A stretch of DNA of 64,000 bases, taken from positions 2,108,001 through 2,172,000 of the forward strand of contig BPQB01000001.1 in the NCBI GenBank assembly GCA_019973155.2, read 5' to 3'. Positions 23,801-34,535 of this stretch are shown here, one piece after another (positions within the stretch are counted from its first letter, which is position 1; every line of letters starts with the position of its first letter). The DNA is from Phanerochaete sordida (Eukaryota; Basidiomycota; Agaricomycetes; Polyporales; Phanerochaetaceae). The notes beneath the pieces are model-generated. The model made no database searches. It worked only from the letters and a program-made list of their open reading frames with translations, and was not told the origin of the DNA. Position numbers and translations under genes: made by a program.

Positions 23801-26461
23801 GACCACGACCCCATGGTCTTCATCCCACGCATAATCGTCATCAACGTAGACACGCTCCTCCTCATGATGCACGGCCTCCTCGACCACAACAGTCGTCGCC
23901 ACGCTGACGTCCATGCTCATGCCGAAGAGCGACCACGACTGGACGGCCGGCGCCGGGCGAATGAAGGGCTCCTCCTCCTCCTCGTCGGAGAACTCGCTCG
24001 CGGAATCAGCATCCATGAGCTCCTGCAGGGAGCGCTGCTTCTTGATTGCCGGCGCTGCGAGCTCCTCCTCATCAGCGTACACAGACTCATCGGGCGTGTC
24101 GTCCTCAGGCAGGTCGTCCTCGAGCGCCGCCGACGCAGCCGCGTCCTCGGCGTCGTACACAAACCGGAAGGGGCTCTGCTTGGGAGCCTTCGCGGGCGGT
24201 GCGGACGCGACCTCCTCGACGACATGACGCGTTTCTTGAGCGGGCGCGGGCGCGTCGTCGTCCGGAGGCGCGGCATAGTACGGCCAGGACATCGTAGACG
24301 GCTGCGCAGGCTGTTCAGCCGGTGCAGCGGCGACCTGGGGCTCAGCAGCGGGTGCCTCGGCCTCAGCTGGGGCTGCACTGTAGTAGGGCCAGACGAGGGA
24401 CAATGGCTGGGACGGAGCTTCCGCAGGCTGAGCGACGGGCTCAGTCGAAGGTTCTACCGGGGCAGCAGTGTAGTACGGCCAAACCAGAGAGGAGGGATGC
24501 GCGGAACCAGACGCTTCAGCCTCTACCTGAACCTCTCGCGTGACGGCCGCTTCGACCTCCGCCGGAGGCGACGCCGGCCTGCGGGGGAACGTAAAGCGGT
24601 ACGGGCTCGCGCCGGCGCTCTCGCCTTCGACGCCGGGTGTGGCGACGCTGCTGTACGGCCACACATTACGCCACGGCTGCTCCTCGCCCTCGCTCTCGAG
24701 CGGCGGCGGGCGCGGGTAGCGGCGGGGCGCCGCCGCGTCGTCGAACGTGCGCTGGGCGACGTCGGGCGTGTGCACGTGGTACGGCGTCGCGGGTGTCGAA
24801 GGCCACGAGAGCGGCGGGCCCCAGCTCGTCGCGGTCGACGGCGTGAGCGGCACGGTGCTCATTGCGCGCTGGCCGAGGTCGACCGACGCCGCAACGGAGC
24901 GCGCCGCGGGCGATGGCGGGTACGACAGTGGTGGGCCCCAGGACGTCGCGGTTGATGGTGTCGGTGGGCAGTCCTCGATCATGCGTGCGCCGAGATCCGG
25001 GGAAGGCAGCCTTGAGATCACGCTCGCGTAGGACATGTAGTCGTCGTCCCAGTCGGGTGGGCCGAAGGACGTGCAGGTCGTCGGTGAGAGCAGGACGGAG
25101 CCCTCGAGGCGGCGATCAAGGTGCACAGACGAGATGCGCCAGGACGCCGCCGACTCGAGGTCGTCGTCGTAGTCCGGCGGGCCGAGCGACGACACGGACC
25201 ACTGGAAGTCCTCGAGGTCGAGCTCCGACACCGCACGCTCGTTTGGCGACGACGGGCTGTCGAGGGGGATGCCGTTCGGCAGGTTGACGGGGTCGAGGCT
25301 CGTCTGGCCCGTCGCGCGCAGCGGGCTCGCGGCCAGCGTCGCGCTCTGGCGCCACGAGTTCACGAACCGGTCGATGTCCTTCTTCGCGCTCGGCGGCTCG
25401 GAGCCGCCCTGCACGATGGGCGACAGCGCAAGCGGGTGCCGCGCGTCGGGACGCGGGCTGGGCGGCGACCCGATGCGTGGGGCGAGCTTCGCAGAGCGCG
25501 CGGATGCGTTTTCGAGGCGGTCCAGGAGCGACAGCTTTTTCGGAATGTGCCTCTGACTCGGCCCTCGCGAATGTCTGCCGAGGTTGAGAAGGTCAAGCGA
25601 CTCGTCGGGTGTCTCCGTCTGGTCATCGAGGAAGGATGCCTTGCTGTCTCCGCGCCAGTGCCCGGGAGAACCTGCCCTAGATGGTGTGACCGATACCGGA
25701 ACGTCCATGTTGTCCCGGCGCCCCATGCCAAGCCATGCTTCGTACCACCGCGCTTTGCTGAGGTCGATGTCAATCTCGATCTTTCCGCCAATGGGCAGCT
25801 GTGCGTGCTGCAAAGCAGGACTCTTGGGGTCGAAGAGGTGTCCCCAAAGTGGCTGCCACGACTCGTCTGAGATGCGCGGTGTAACCGCCGCCCCGCCGTA
25901 CGTCGTGTGGAGGTAGAGGCACAGGCCGGAGGTGCTTGGAAATGCGAACTCGCGTGCAATCGCGACAAGCTGCGTGGTCATCTAGGTTTGGTCGCGCCGC
26001 GATGAGGACATGTCACGGTCCGCGAGGGCATGGTAACGCACCGTGGTGTACAGAGGCATGAGTATGCCCTGCGACAGCCTGTCCTGCGACCCCACCGAAA
26101 GCGTGTGTCCGAGGTGCCCATGCTCCTGGCCGAACGACGCTGGCGGGACGACGACGACCAGCCAGCGCATGCCGCGCTTTTCCGTGCGTTCGCGGGCCTC
26201 CCGGGGGCCGGTGTTAATGTACTGCAGCGACGACACCTTGCGCAGCGGCAGGTCGGGCACAGGCGACGAGCGGCCGCGGGGCGTCGACGACGGGTCGAGT
26301 TCGATGCCGAGTCCGTTCGGCATGGGCTGGCTGGACGACGGGAGGCCGGAGGGCAGGGACTGGCTAGGGAACTCCGGCTCAGTCTCTGGCGGGGTGAGCA
26401 GCGGGCCCGGACGCGGGAACTCGTAGTGCTTTTGGAACGGGTTGGCGGTAAGGTGCGACAT
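20840..26461 (-). CDS. Modular Tyr-Pro repeat protein with conserved N-terminal region
   Basis: Not a family I can name. Nine exons (26461-26042, 25981-23689, 23642-23220, 23168-23052, 22999-22886, 22832-22740, 22688-22293, 22242-22132, 22080-20840) give 1735 residues with a closed frame. Residues about 80-200 look folded and conserved (KRGMRWLVVVVPPASFGQEH, VAIAREFAFPSTSGLCLYLH, RISDESWQPLWGHLF, EIDIDLSKARWYEAWLG). A Ser/Pro region with GPPxYDDD/SWGPPLS and WPYY repeats follows. From residue about 807 come two copies of an acidic block (EEEEEPFIRPAPAV, GMSMDVSVATTVVVEE), then the array YPxxxLYPxxYPxxxLYP, each unit on its own exon. Exon 7 holds three copies of DPTAYPWSxYNIY. The tail is Pro/Ser-rich and ends SKYPFA. 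There is no signal peptide or membrane segment. The in-frame TAG at 25982 lies inside the first intron (GTGCGT...CTAG), so this is one gene and not two. Confidence 0.82.
22084..23689 (-). repeat. Tandem Tyr-Pro repeat exon array, all introns phase 1
   Basis: Seven introns (23688-23643, 23219-23169, 23051-23000, 22885-22833, 22739-22689, 22292-22243, 22131-22081) of 46-53 nt each fall after the first base of a Tyr codon (T|AC or T|AT). The six exons between them are 423, 117, 114, 93, 396 and 111 nt, every one divisible by three. Each exon begins with a Tyr-Pro, Tyr-Ser or Tyr-Arg pair, most have the form YPxVYPxxxLYP, and most end in YPxxxL before the next split Tyr. This is the signature of repeated duplication of a symmetrical 1-1 exon. 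Confidence 0.85.
23107..23986 (-). repeat. Two-copy internal duplication of about 0.4 kb spanning an intron
   Basis: Copy A (about 23986-23581) and copy B (about 23528-23107) encode the same series: Glu5-PFIRPAPAV, a GMSMDVSVATTVVVEE block, a VYVDDD(Y/F)AWDE block, SASVSYP or PASVSYP, the phase-1 intron, then YPAVYPxxELYPEAPGALE. The DNA is also visibly alike, so the duplication copied exon, intron and the next exon start together. Confidence 0.8.
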
Positions 26462-27115
26462 GGGTGGGGGTAGGGTGGATTAGGGATGTAAACTGAGTGT
26501 TCCTGGAGCCGACTAGCAGCACGTTCGAATAAGCTAATAAGTTAGGTTCCGAGTGAGTGTTCCGTCGTTTGGTTGGAGATGCCGCTTGTGAGCACAGGTC
26601 GCAGGTACTCCGAGTGCACCGAGTTGGCAAGAAAGGACGTCGGCTTAGCGAAAGGTAAGCGATGAAGGCCTGGGGGAGGACGAGGGGTAGGAGAGGGGAG
26701 AGCTCTGGCGGTTAACAGGGATAAATTGGCAGATGCGATGGGTATCAGCCGCACCTCTCAGTATCCCCAGGACAACCGTGGCAGCCTCGTCAGCATCAAC
26801 AGAGCCAGAAAACCTGCCCAAGCTTGTGGAAGAAAGAGGATGAAGCAAACGCGAAAGTGAGCAGAAACTCTCCCTCCGCGCCCGTAACCACGTCTAGGCT
26901 TCCGCTGATCATTTCCCCTTTAGGCAACTGCTGTCGTTGCTACGGCCGTCCTCTAAGGCATGCAGCAGCAAGTCTCCATTCGTCTGTCCTCTGCGTAATC
27001 GCACCTGTCTGCTCGCCAAAGAAATCTCATTTCGTAAACAAGAACTTCGAAGCACACGCAAACTACCCATATCCATGGAGAATTGCCCCACACACGGCGT
27101 AGATGAAAATCGCAT
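26462..27115. other. Intergenic region upstream of the Tyr-Pro repeat gene
   Basis: About 650 bases between two minus-strand genes. It must contain the promoter of the repeat gene (left) and the 3' end of the hydrolase gene (right). AT content is higher than in the coding flanks. No gene, repeat or clear element was seen. Confidence 0.5.
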
Positions 27116-28427
27116 TCATAGCTTCGCTCTTGGGAACCATGACTTGCGCGTTGTATCGACGTAGCCTGGGAACAACCACTTGGCGATGCGCTGGAGTGAC
27201 TCGGTCCTCTCGGGCTCGTGCCAAGGGAAGACGAGGAAGTCGTGCACCGCGTGCGGCTGTTCTAGAAACTCGACCATGTCCGCGCCCATGTCCTCCTTCA
27301 TTCGCGCAACCAGCAACAGGATCTGGTCGGCGAAAACTTCGAGGCTACCAGACAGAACGAACGTGCGGGGAAAGCCCTTGAAGGACACTTTTCCCAGCTT
27401 CGGTGAAGGCGACGCAGGCGACAGATAGCGGTTTGTCTCACCCGCATCCCTGCCCAGCGGTCCGAAGAAGAGCTTCTGCGCGTGCGCAGAACTCTTCCCA
27501 GCTACGTCGATGTAGTCCGTACGGCGGTTCCGGTATATGGAGAGGTATTTCCGCAGCTCGGACTCCCTGGGAATGTCGAATATGCTCATGTCTGCCCAGG
27601 GAGAGCATAAAATCATCGCTCCCGGCGGTTTCGGAAGCTTCACGGTGCCATTGTCCGCGTTCTCCACCAGATAGCGGACGAGTGCTAGCGCGAGGTTGGC
27701 TCCCGCGGAGTCGCCTTCGAGGATGATGTCCTCTGGTGCAGCGGCGACATCCTGGATGAGGTAGTTGTAGCCTGCAATGGCATCGAGGAGGGCGGCAGGG
27801 AAGGGGTTAATGCCAGACGCTTCCGTTACACGGTATTCAAGATTGAATGATCGTTCGATGGGTGTGTGCTCCATGATGGCGCGGGGAATTCGGGAGGGTA
27901 GATTGTTGGGATGAGCGGATAGTGCAGAGTAGCCTCCGCCGTGGAGATGGTAGAGGATCTTCTCCCCGGGCTTGGGAGGCACCCCCATGAGGCGGTCGAC
28001 GCCGTTCTTCTCCTGCCAGTATGCAGGAATGCGGGCGCACTCGACGCCAGCGTCCTCGGCCCACTTCTTCACTTCTCCCACAATGAGATGAGGGGTGGGC
28101 TTTATCCACAGGCCCTTGATACCGGGGCCCGTCTCAAGTGCGTGATAGGTAGGCTCGTCCTTGATACCAGCACTACGGCACATAGCAAGAGTCAGCCAAG
28201 CTCCTACACGACGGGTGATTGAGAGCTTACAGAGCAGCGATGCGGTTGTTGGTCATGACGACCTTGCGCTGAACGACACGCTCCAGCGTCCAGTCCGGAT
28301 GAGGACGGTTCGCCCTGGGAAGCGCATAGAAAGCCCAGTAGGGGACGCGGAGGAAGTAGGTGATGAACTTCTGGCGGGCGACATGGCGCCGCCTCGCCTC
28401 GAGGTCGAGCTGAGTGTTGTCGGCCAT
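27116..28427 (-). CDS. Alpha/beta hydrolase, hormone-sensitive-lipase-like family
   Basis: 417 residues in two exons (28427-28231, 28172-27116). Likely an esterase or lipase of the HSL (abhydrolase_3) clade. Oxyanion-hole motif HGGGYSALSAHP, nucleophile elbow GDSAGANLAL and catalytic His in QPHAVHDFLVFP are all present. The acid residue probably lies near SGSLEVFADQ. A short N-terminal cap segment includes ITYFLRVPYWAFYALPRA, moderately hydrophobic but with no clear signal peptide, and WIKPTP before the core. Length is normal for fungal steryl-acetyl-hydrolase-like enzymes, but the substrate cannot be read from sequence. It shares a 181-bp divergent promoter with CSN4. Confidence 0.85.
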
Positions 28428-28608
28428 GGTGGCACGGACGAAGGAGGCGTGCCGGCCATCCTCAATCACGGTGCCGTGGGCCAAGCGCGTCCGCAAGCGA
28501 CTGCGTGTGGCGTCATGGGATCGCACACATCGCCACGTGCCCGACGCGCCCTGCAATTGGGGATGCGCGTCTACCAGTACTCGTGCACCCTCCGCTCATC
28601 CCTCCGCA

Positions 28609-30146
28609 ATGGACTCCAAGCTGGCCCAGATTCGGCCCCTCGCGCAGAAGGACAAGGGCCCCGCCTTCCTCGCGCTCGTGAACGAGGTCCTGTCCAGACC
28701 AGATCACGCCGCCATCGTCCCCGACATCCGTACCATCGTCGACACCGTCCTCCAGGACAATGTCGTCGTGGGCAGGCAGGTCCTCTCTGAGCTTGCCCGC
28801 GTCCTCGGCGAGAAGAGCGCACTATCATCCGAGCTCAAGAAGCAAATTGTTGAGGAGACCCTTTCCATTGTGCAGCCGAGGCTCGTCAGTTACGAAGAGC
28901 AAGTCAGTCTGTAATCGGAGCTGTACCTGGCCCATCAATGCTGACCCCATCCAGGTGAACGCGCTGAGGTTCGTCCTTGCGGATATCCTGGAGAGCGAAG
29001 AGGACTGGAGTACAGCGGCCCGTGTGCTGACTGGCATCTCCCTCGACGCTGGTCAAAGGTGCGTGTGCCTCATGCTTGGCTGCGCGCCACCGCTTACGAC
29101 GCCTTCATCTGCAGGACGGATGAGGACAAGCTGCGCGTATATGTACGAATAGTCCGGCTACTGCTCGAAGAAGAAGACTCTGTGCAGGCAGAGACATACT
29201 ACAATCGTGCCGCTTCTCTCGTCCACACGACACAGGATCGGGAGCTGCTTCTGGGTTTCAAGCTTTGCCAGGCCCGCATCCACGACTACTCCCGCCGTTT
29301 CCTAGAAGCCGCATCACGATACCACGAGCTCAGCTACGTCGCAGAGATCGACGAGGAAGAGCGGAGACAGATGCTGTGCGTACAATATCCTCCGCACCTC
29401 TCAGTGCAGGACTGACAGGCCCCCAGCAACGCCGCGGTGACCTGCGCCGTCCTCGCGCCCGCGGGCCCGAACCGCTCGCGCATCCTCGCCTCGCTGTGCC
29501 GCGACGAGCGCACGTCGGAGCTGCCGACGTTCAACATCCTCTCCAAGATGTTCCTCGACCGCATCCTGCGCGCGGCGGAGATCGCCGAGTTCGAGGGCAC
29601 GCTCAAGACGCACCAGCTCGCGAAGATCTCGCTCTCGAGCGGCGACCGCGTCGCGCTCGCGGACGACGACGACGCGGGCGCGAGCCGCCGCACGGGGCCC
29701 GCGACCGTGCTCGACCGCGCCGTCATGGAGCACAACCTGCTCGCGAGCAGCAAGATCTACAACAACATCACGTTCCGCGGGCTCGGCGCGCTCCTCGACC
29801 TCGCGCCCGGCGCCGCCGAGACGATGGCGCGCCGCATGATCGAGCAGGGCCGCCTCAAGGGCTCGATCGACCAGGTCGAGCGCCTCATCTGGTTCGACGC
29901 CGGCGGCGACGAGGACGACGCGCAGGGCAAGGCGGGCGGCCTCGGCGACGTCGAGCAGGAGACCGAGGACACGGGTGCGCCGTTCACGAAACGGTGGGAC
30001 ATGCAGATCCGCATGACGGCTGCGAACGTACGTCGCGCGGTATTTTCTTCCATTAGCTTTGATTTAACACTCGTACACAGGTCGAGTCCATCGTGCAGCA
30101 CTTGAAGGAGAAGGGTCTCGTACAGTTCGCCACTGCGCAGGCGTAG
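28609..30146 (+). CDS. CSN4: COP9 signalosome subunit 4
   Basis: PCI-domain subunit of the COP9 signalosome, which removes Nedd8 from cullins in the nucleus. Five exons. Closely follows animal CSN4: QIVEETLSIVQPRLVSYEEQ, LADILESEEDWSTAARVLTG, VQAETYYNRAASLVH, FLEAASRYHELSYVAEID, CAVLAPAGPNRSRILASLCR, MFLDRILRAAEIAEFEGTLK. The PCI winged helix has DRAVMEHNLLASSKIYNNIT and MARRMIEQGRLKGSIDQVER. A 40-residue acidic/Gly insert (GGDEDDAQGKAGGLGDVEQE) interrupts the end of the PCI domain. The C-terminal helix is VESIVQHLKEKGLVQFATAQ. Rpn5 of the proteasome lid is the closest alternative, but the HNLLASSKIYNNITF and EEDW motifs point to CSN4. Confidence 0.9.
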
Positions 30147-30329
30147 GTATATTATCTAGAGTCCAGCGAAGCGATACGACGATGCGACAACAATGAGCAA
30201 CAGCAGCGCGAAGTGAGGAGATAACGGCGATGACGAATGACATGTAAAACAGTGATACAGTGCAATGCAACCGGACAGCGAGAGAATGGAATCCTATAGC
30301 CAGTGAAAGGCCGAGACGCATCGAGTAGC

Positions 30330-33300
30330 TCATTGCGTTGTACTGCTGCCTTCGGTTTTGCGCCGCTTCTTCGCGCGCTCGCGCTTTGTTTCGAGCTCGT
30401 GCCACTCGCCTTCGAGCGTAGCCAATCTGCGGGAAAAACTCAGCAAACGACGAGGACAAATAACATCATGAAACCGTACCCAGTAGGCCGCTCAGCGGCC
30501 GGCTGCTCCTGGTTGAAGTACGGGGCCTCGAGGGCCTGTGCCGCCGTGGCGCGTTGCACAGGGTCATATGCGAGCAGCAGCTCTGCCAAGTCAAGCGCAG
30601 CGGGTGACAGCCATCTACACGACCGGTCAGAGTCGAGAAGGTAGCCCGTGCGCGCTGAGATACTCACTTCTGGAAGAGCTCCCTGAAGTGGTTCGAGATG
30701 ACCTCCTTTGGCTTCACCAGCTCGTACCACGGGAGGCTGCTCACGCCAGGCCACCGCTCGGCCGTCGGCGTACCGAGGATCTTGTAGATGACATCGAGCT
30801 GGTGGATCTCGTCGTTGCCCTGGAAAATGGGCTTCTTCGTGAACAGCTCGAGCATGATGCACCTAAAGCACGGTCAACGACTGGCGAAGGCGCCTGGTCT
30901 GACCACGACACGCACCCCGCACTCCACATGTCGACCTCCGGCCCGTAGACGGTCGTGCCAAACAGGAGCTCCGGAGGGCGGTACCAAAGCGTGATCACGC
31001 GGTTGGTGTAGTCGCTCCGGCGCCGCTTCTGGTAGAAGCGCGCCAGCCCAAAGTCCGCGAGCTTGAGTTCGCCGCGGTTGTTCACAAGGATGTTCGACCC
31101 TTTGATGTCGCGGTGGACGACACCCTTGTGGTGCAGGTATGCCAGACCGGCGAGCATCTGCTGGCACAGGGACTTGAGGTGCGCGTTGCTGAAGGTGAAC
31201 TGCGTCTGCGACAAGACGCCGGTCAAGTCATGATCCATGTACTCGAACACCATGAAGACTGAGCCTGGAGTAGGAGTGAGTATATGCGCTCAGGACCACA
31301 ACAAACAACTCACCATTCGATACCATCATCTCGTACAGCCGGACGACATTCTCGTGTCGGAGGGACTGCAGGAGCTTGATCTCACGCATCGCAGTGACCG
31401 GGAAGCCGTCGCGCTCGGCTTCCATGCGTATCCGCTTCAGAGCCACGAACGCCCCGGTGATCGTGTTCCTCGCCTTGTAGACCTTGCCGAACGTGCCCTC
31501 GCCGACCTGGCTGACGATCGCGTACAGCTCTTCGGCCTTCTCCGGCGTTGGCGGGCGGGTCATGGCTGGCGTATGCGGCTGTTGCTGCTGCATCATGCGA
31601 TTAGGGTGCAGCGGAAGCCCAAGCATAGGTAGGTGGCTCAAAGGGTGCGGCGAATTGATATCGTGGTGTGCTCTCTGGTCGTCCGCAGAAGAATGACGGG
31701 GCTGATGAGATGCCGGCGAGGGCGTCGCAGGAGTGGGTATTTGGCTCTCGCTATGGGTATCGTGTAGCGATCCTGGTCTTTGCACGGAAAGGACCTCAGT
31801 CCGAGAGGCGTGAACATGCTTGCCGTTCTGTTGCGACCGAACGTTCGTCTCAATTTTCGTAACCTCCTCGGTCGTGGAAGAGGAGGTGAAGCGGTCCTGT
31901 GAAGTCGTTACGGTGGAAGTCTGGACGACTTGCGTCGTAGATGTTGATGTCCGTGGCACGAGATCTGGTTCATCGTCGTCTTCGCCAGGGAAGAAGCGCT
32001 TCAGCGATGCATTAGGTTGGCCTATCGGCTTGAACCCTGCGTTCTTGGGTTTGCCTGCGGCACGTGAGGACAAGGGCGACTCAGCTCCTGAGACGGACGT
32101 CGGAGGCTCACGAGAGCCAGAAACCCCTGAAGAAGAGGGGAGAATCGGTGGCGGCATTGACTTGAAGTTGTTCACCGGCTCTGCTGTTTTATCCTTGTCT
32201 CGTTCTCGTTCTCGTTCCCGCTCCTTCTCCCGCTCCTTCTCAGCCTTTCGATGAGCCTTGCGCTGCGATGACCTCTGAGTATGAAGGATAGATTCTCGCG
32301 AGTGGATAACATACCTCGGCCTTGGTCGGTTTTGGCTGCCCATCGCCGTTGCGGAAGCGGCGCGTGGGGGATTTGGAGGGAACGTCGACCCGGCGACGAG
32401 CGTCTTCCAACGATGTCGCCGTGGGTAGTCGATGCACGGCCTTCGGTCGGTCGCGCTCTGGAGTGGCACTCCTACTGCGACTCCGGGTCCGACTACGGCT
32501 TCGGCTATGGCTGTAGCTTGTTCTGGTAGATGGTGTCCTGCCCCAGGACCGCTCTCGTCGTGCTGGCGGGCTACGAGAGGTCCTATAGCGTCTCGGAGGC
32601 GACGGGGATGGCGAGGGAGTATATCGCTTTGATGGGCGTCCACTCCTATCACGATCTGACCACCGCTCGACAGGACTGCGGCTGCGAGGTGGTCGGCTAT
32701 CCCCCCTACGCCTGTATCGGAGGCTGTCCACCGACCTAGACCTGGAGCGACCACGAGATGACCGCCTTGAATAGTACGAATCTGCGGGGGATCTCGACCT
32801 AGACCTTGATAATGAGTGTCGCTGCGATTTCTGGCTCGGTCTCGGGGCCTTGTTAGAAACCCCTCCTCCTTCCCGTCTCTGCCAGCTGCGAGAAGTCTGC
32901 AAATGATTTACACGAACAGAAGTGACAGGACGCACTTGTTCAGGTGGCCGTCATCGTTGCGCCAGTCGCGGTTGTTGCGCTTGTCGTTTTGGTTTTTCTT
33001 CTTTTTTTTGTGCTTTTTCCGCTGGCCTTCGCTGCGCCCGTTCCCGTTGAGATTGGGCTGCCACGAACCACTCGGCTCGCCGTTGCGCTCATCTTGCGGC
33101 GGCGGCAGCGGTTCCACGCCTCCAAGGGGAATGGCGTTGGCGTTGGTGGTAGTGTCCCCGTTGTTGCGGCGCCTTGATGCCCAGCCATTGTCCCGCCGCC
33201 GCTCTTTGAACTGATTATTCTCCTCCTTCCACCCATTATCCCCACGACGATCGTTGAACTCCATACCACCTCTCCCTCGACGATTCTGTCGATTGTCGTT

Positions 33301-33591
33301 GGGTGTCCACCGACTCCAGCCCAGGTCCCTGTCATCGAAGCCCGCCGGGGACCTCCCCGAAGGCTCCATGTAGGAGGTGGTCGGACGAGTGTCGTCGTCA
33401 AACGAGTCCGAGAACTGCCTGCCGGAGGGGTAATCTCTCCCAAAAGGGTCTGTCTCGCGAGGGGCGTAATCGTCTCTCCCGCCTCGACGGTAGCTGTCTT
33501 TGGACGGGGACTGGTCGTACCGGTCGTTCTCCGGCCGCCATTCGTCCGTGCCACGACCTCTGTGCAGTGACGAGGCGCCGTCGTTCCTCAT
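30330..33591 (-). CDS. CTK1: CTD kinase (Ctk1/Lsk1/CDK12-like) with RS-like N-terminal domain
   Basis: Cyclin-dependent kinase expected to phosphorylate Ser2 of the RNA polymerase II CTD. Seven exons (33591-32936, 32885-32315, 32274-31314, 31264-30916, 30862-30668, 30614-30480, 30426-30330) give 987 residues. The first about 650 residues are disordered: an Arg/Asp/Gly-rich part with a Lys block ([10 protein letters not shown]), an RS domain ([34 protein letters not shown]), a Lys/Glu/Arg helix and a Ser/Thr tail. The kinase has [11 protein letters not shown], the CDK helix [44 protein letters not shown]-loop Thr in [20 protein letters not shown], and [18 protein letters not shown]. The end is basic ([10 protein letters not shown]). 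CDK12/CDK13 also carry N-terminal RS domains, which supports the assignment over Bur1/CDK9. Confidence 0.9.
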
Positions 33592-34535
33592 GATAGCTCT
33601 GGAAGATGGAATGTGTCGTTACGGGTTTGAGAACAAGGGTGTATAGCGGGGAGCTGAGATAGTTCAAATGTTGCTGTTCTTCCCCAATAACACCGACGTT
33701 GATCGTAATCCGAGGTCGTCGTGAAGGCTTTCGGCTCTCGTGGTCTTGACGTCGAGTCGTAGAGTGAACTTGAGGCTAGAGTGTCGAACGACGATGGTGG
33801 GAGCAGCCAAGCAGGACGCCCGCGTTACGTGTTGCGCGAGCGAAAGTGGCAGGATCAAGAACACCCCGTGCTTGACTGTTGGCTCGACAGCGTTGACTGC
33901 GCAGAGCGGTCTTCAAATGACTCAGACAGACGTTGGCGGGGTATTGGGTGCCGTGTAGAGTAGCACGTCGAAACGCCAGAGGGGCCGGACACTGTCGGCA
34001 GACCGCCTGGGTCGATATCAGGCTTATACGCAGGAGAATAGCATACTTACGTGGGATGCGGGCTTGAAGAAGGGTGGAGGCCTGTGCAGGGCCCCAACCG
34101 GTTGAGAAAGAATATACTTTCAATAGTGAGAGTCCGCAGGGACAGACGACATCGAGTCTGTTGAGCTCGGCAGAAGCGATCACAGCCCAAGGCACTGTGG
34201 TCCAGGTGCAAGAGGGGCGTCTGCCATAAATTCGCCGATTTCCCACTCTTTCGGAAACAAGATCCTCTCTAACTCGTCAAGCATCTCCCATAGCTGCCCC
34301 ACCCATGATAGCATGCGTCTGTGAGCTGTAAAAACGGCAACGGAAGCAAACTGAGTGAGGGGGCGAAAGGAGTTTGCGGAAGAGAGACGTCGTCGAGAAT
34401 CGAGACGCGTGTACAAGGCGCTCGCCACGAGAAGACACTCGGCCACGGCCACTGGTCAGACATAGCGCAAGATCCTGATCCCATATTACAGCATCGGCAG
34501 GCACAGTGCAAGTCCTTGTATGTAACGTGTTCCTA
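33592..34535. other. Intergenic region between the CTD kinase and the WD40 gene
   Basis: 944 bases between two minus-strand genes. It holds the 5' region of the kinase gene (left) and the 3' UTR of the WD40 gene (right). Several open frames of 70-150 codons occur on both strands but have no motif and cannot be spliced into a recognisable product. Confidence 0.5.

Noticed and set aside
23789..24955. 388-codon plus-strand open frame rich in Arg
   Set aside because: Antisense to the large second exon of the repeat gene; its Arg/Gly composition comes from reverse-reading Pro/Ala/Ser codons.
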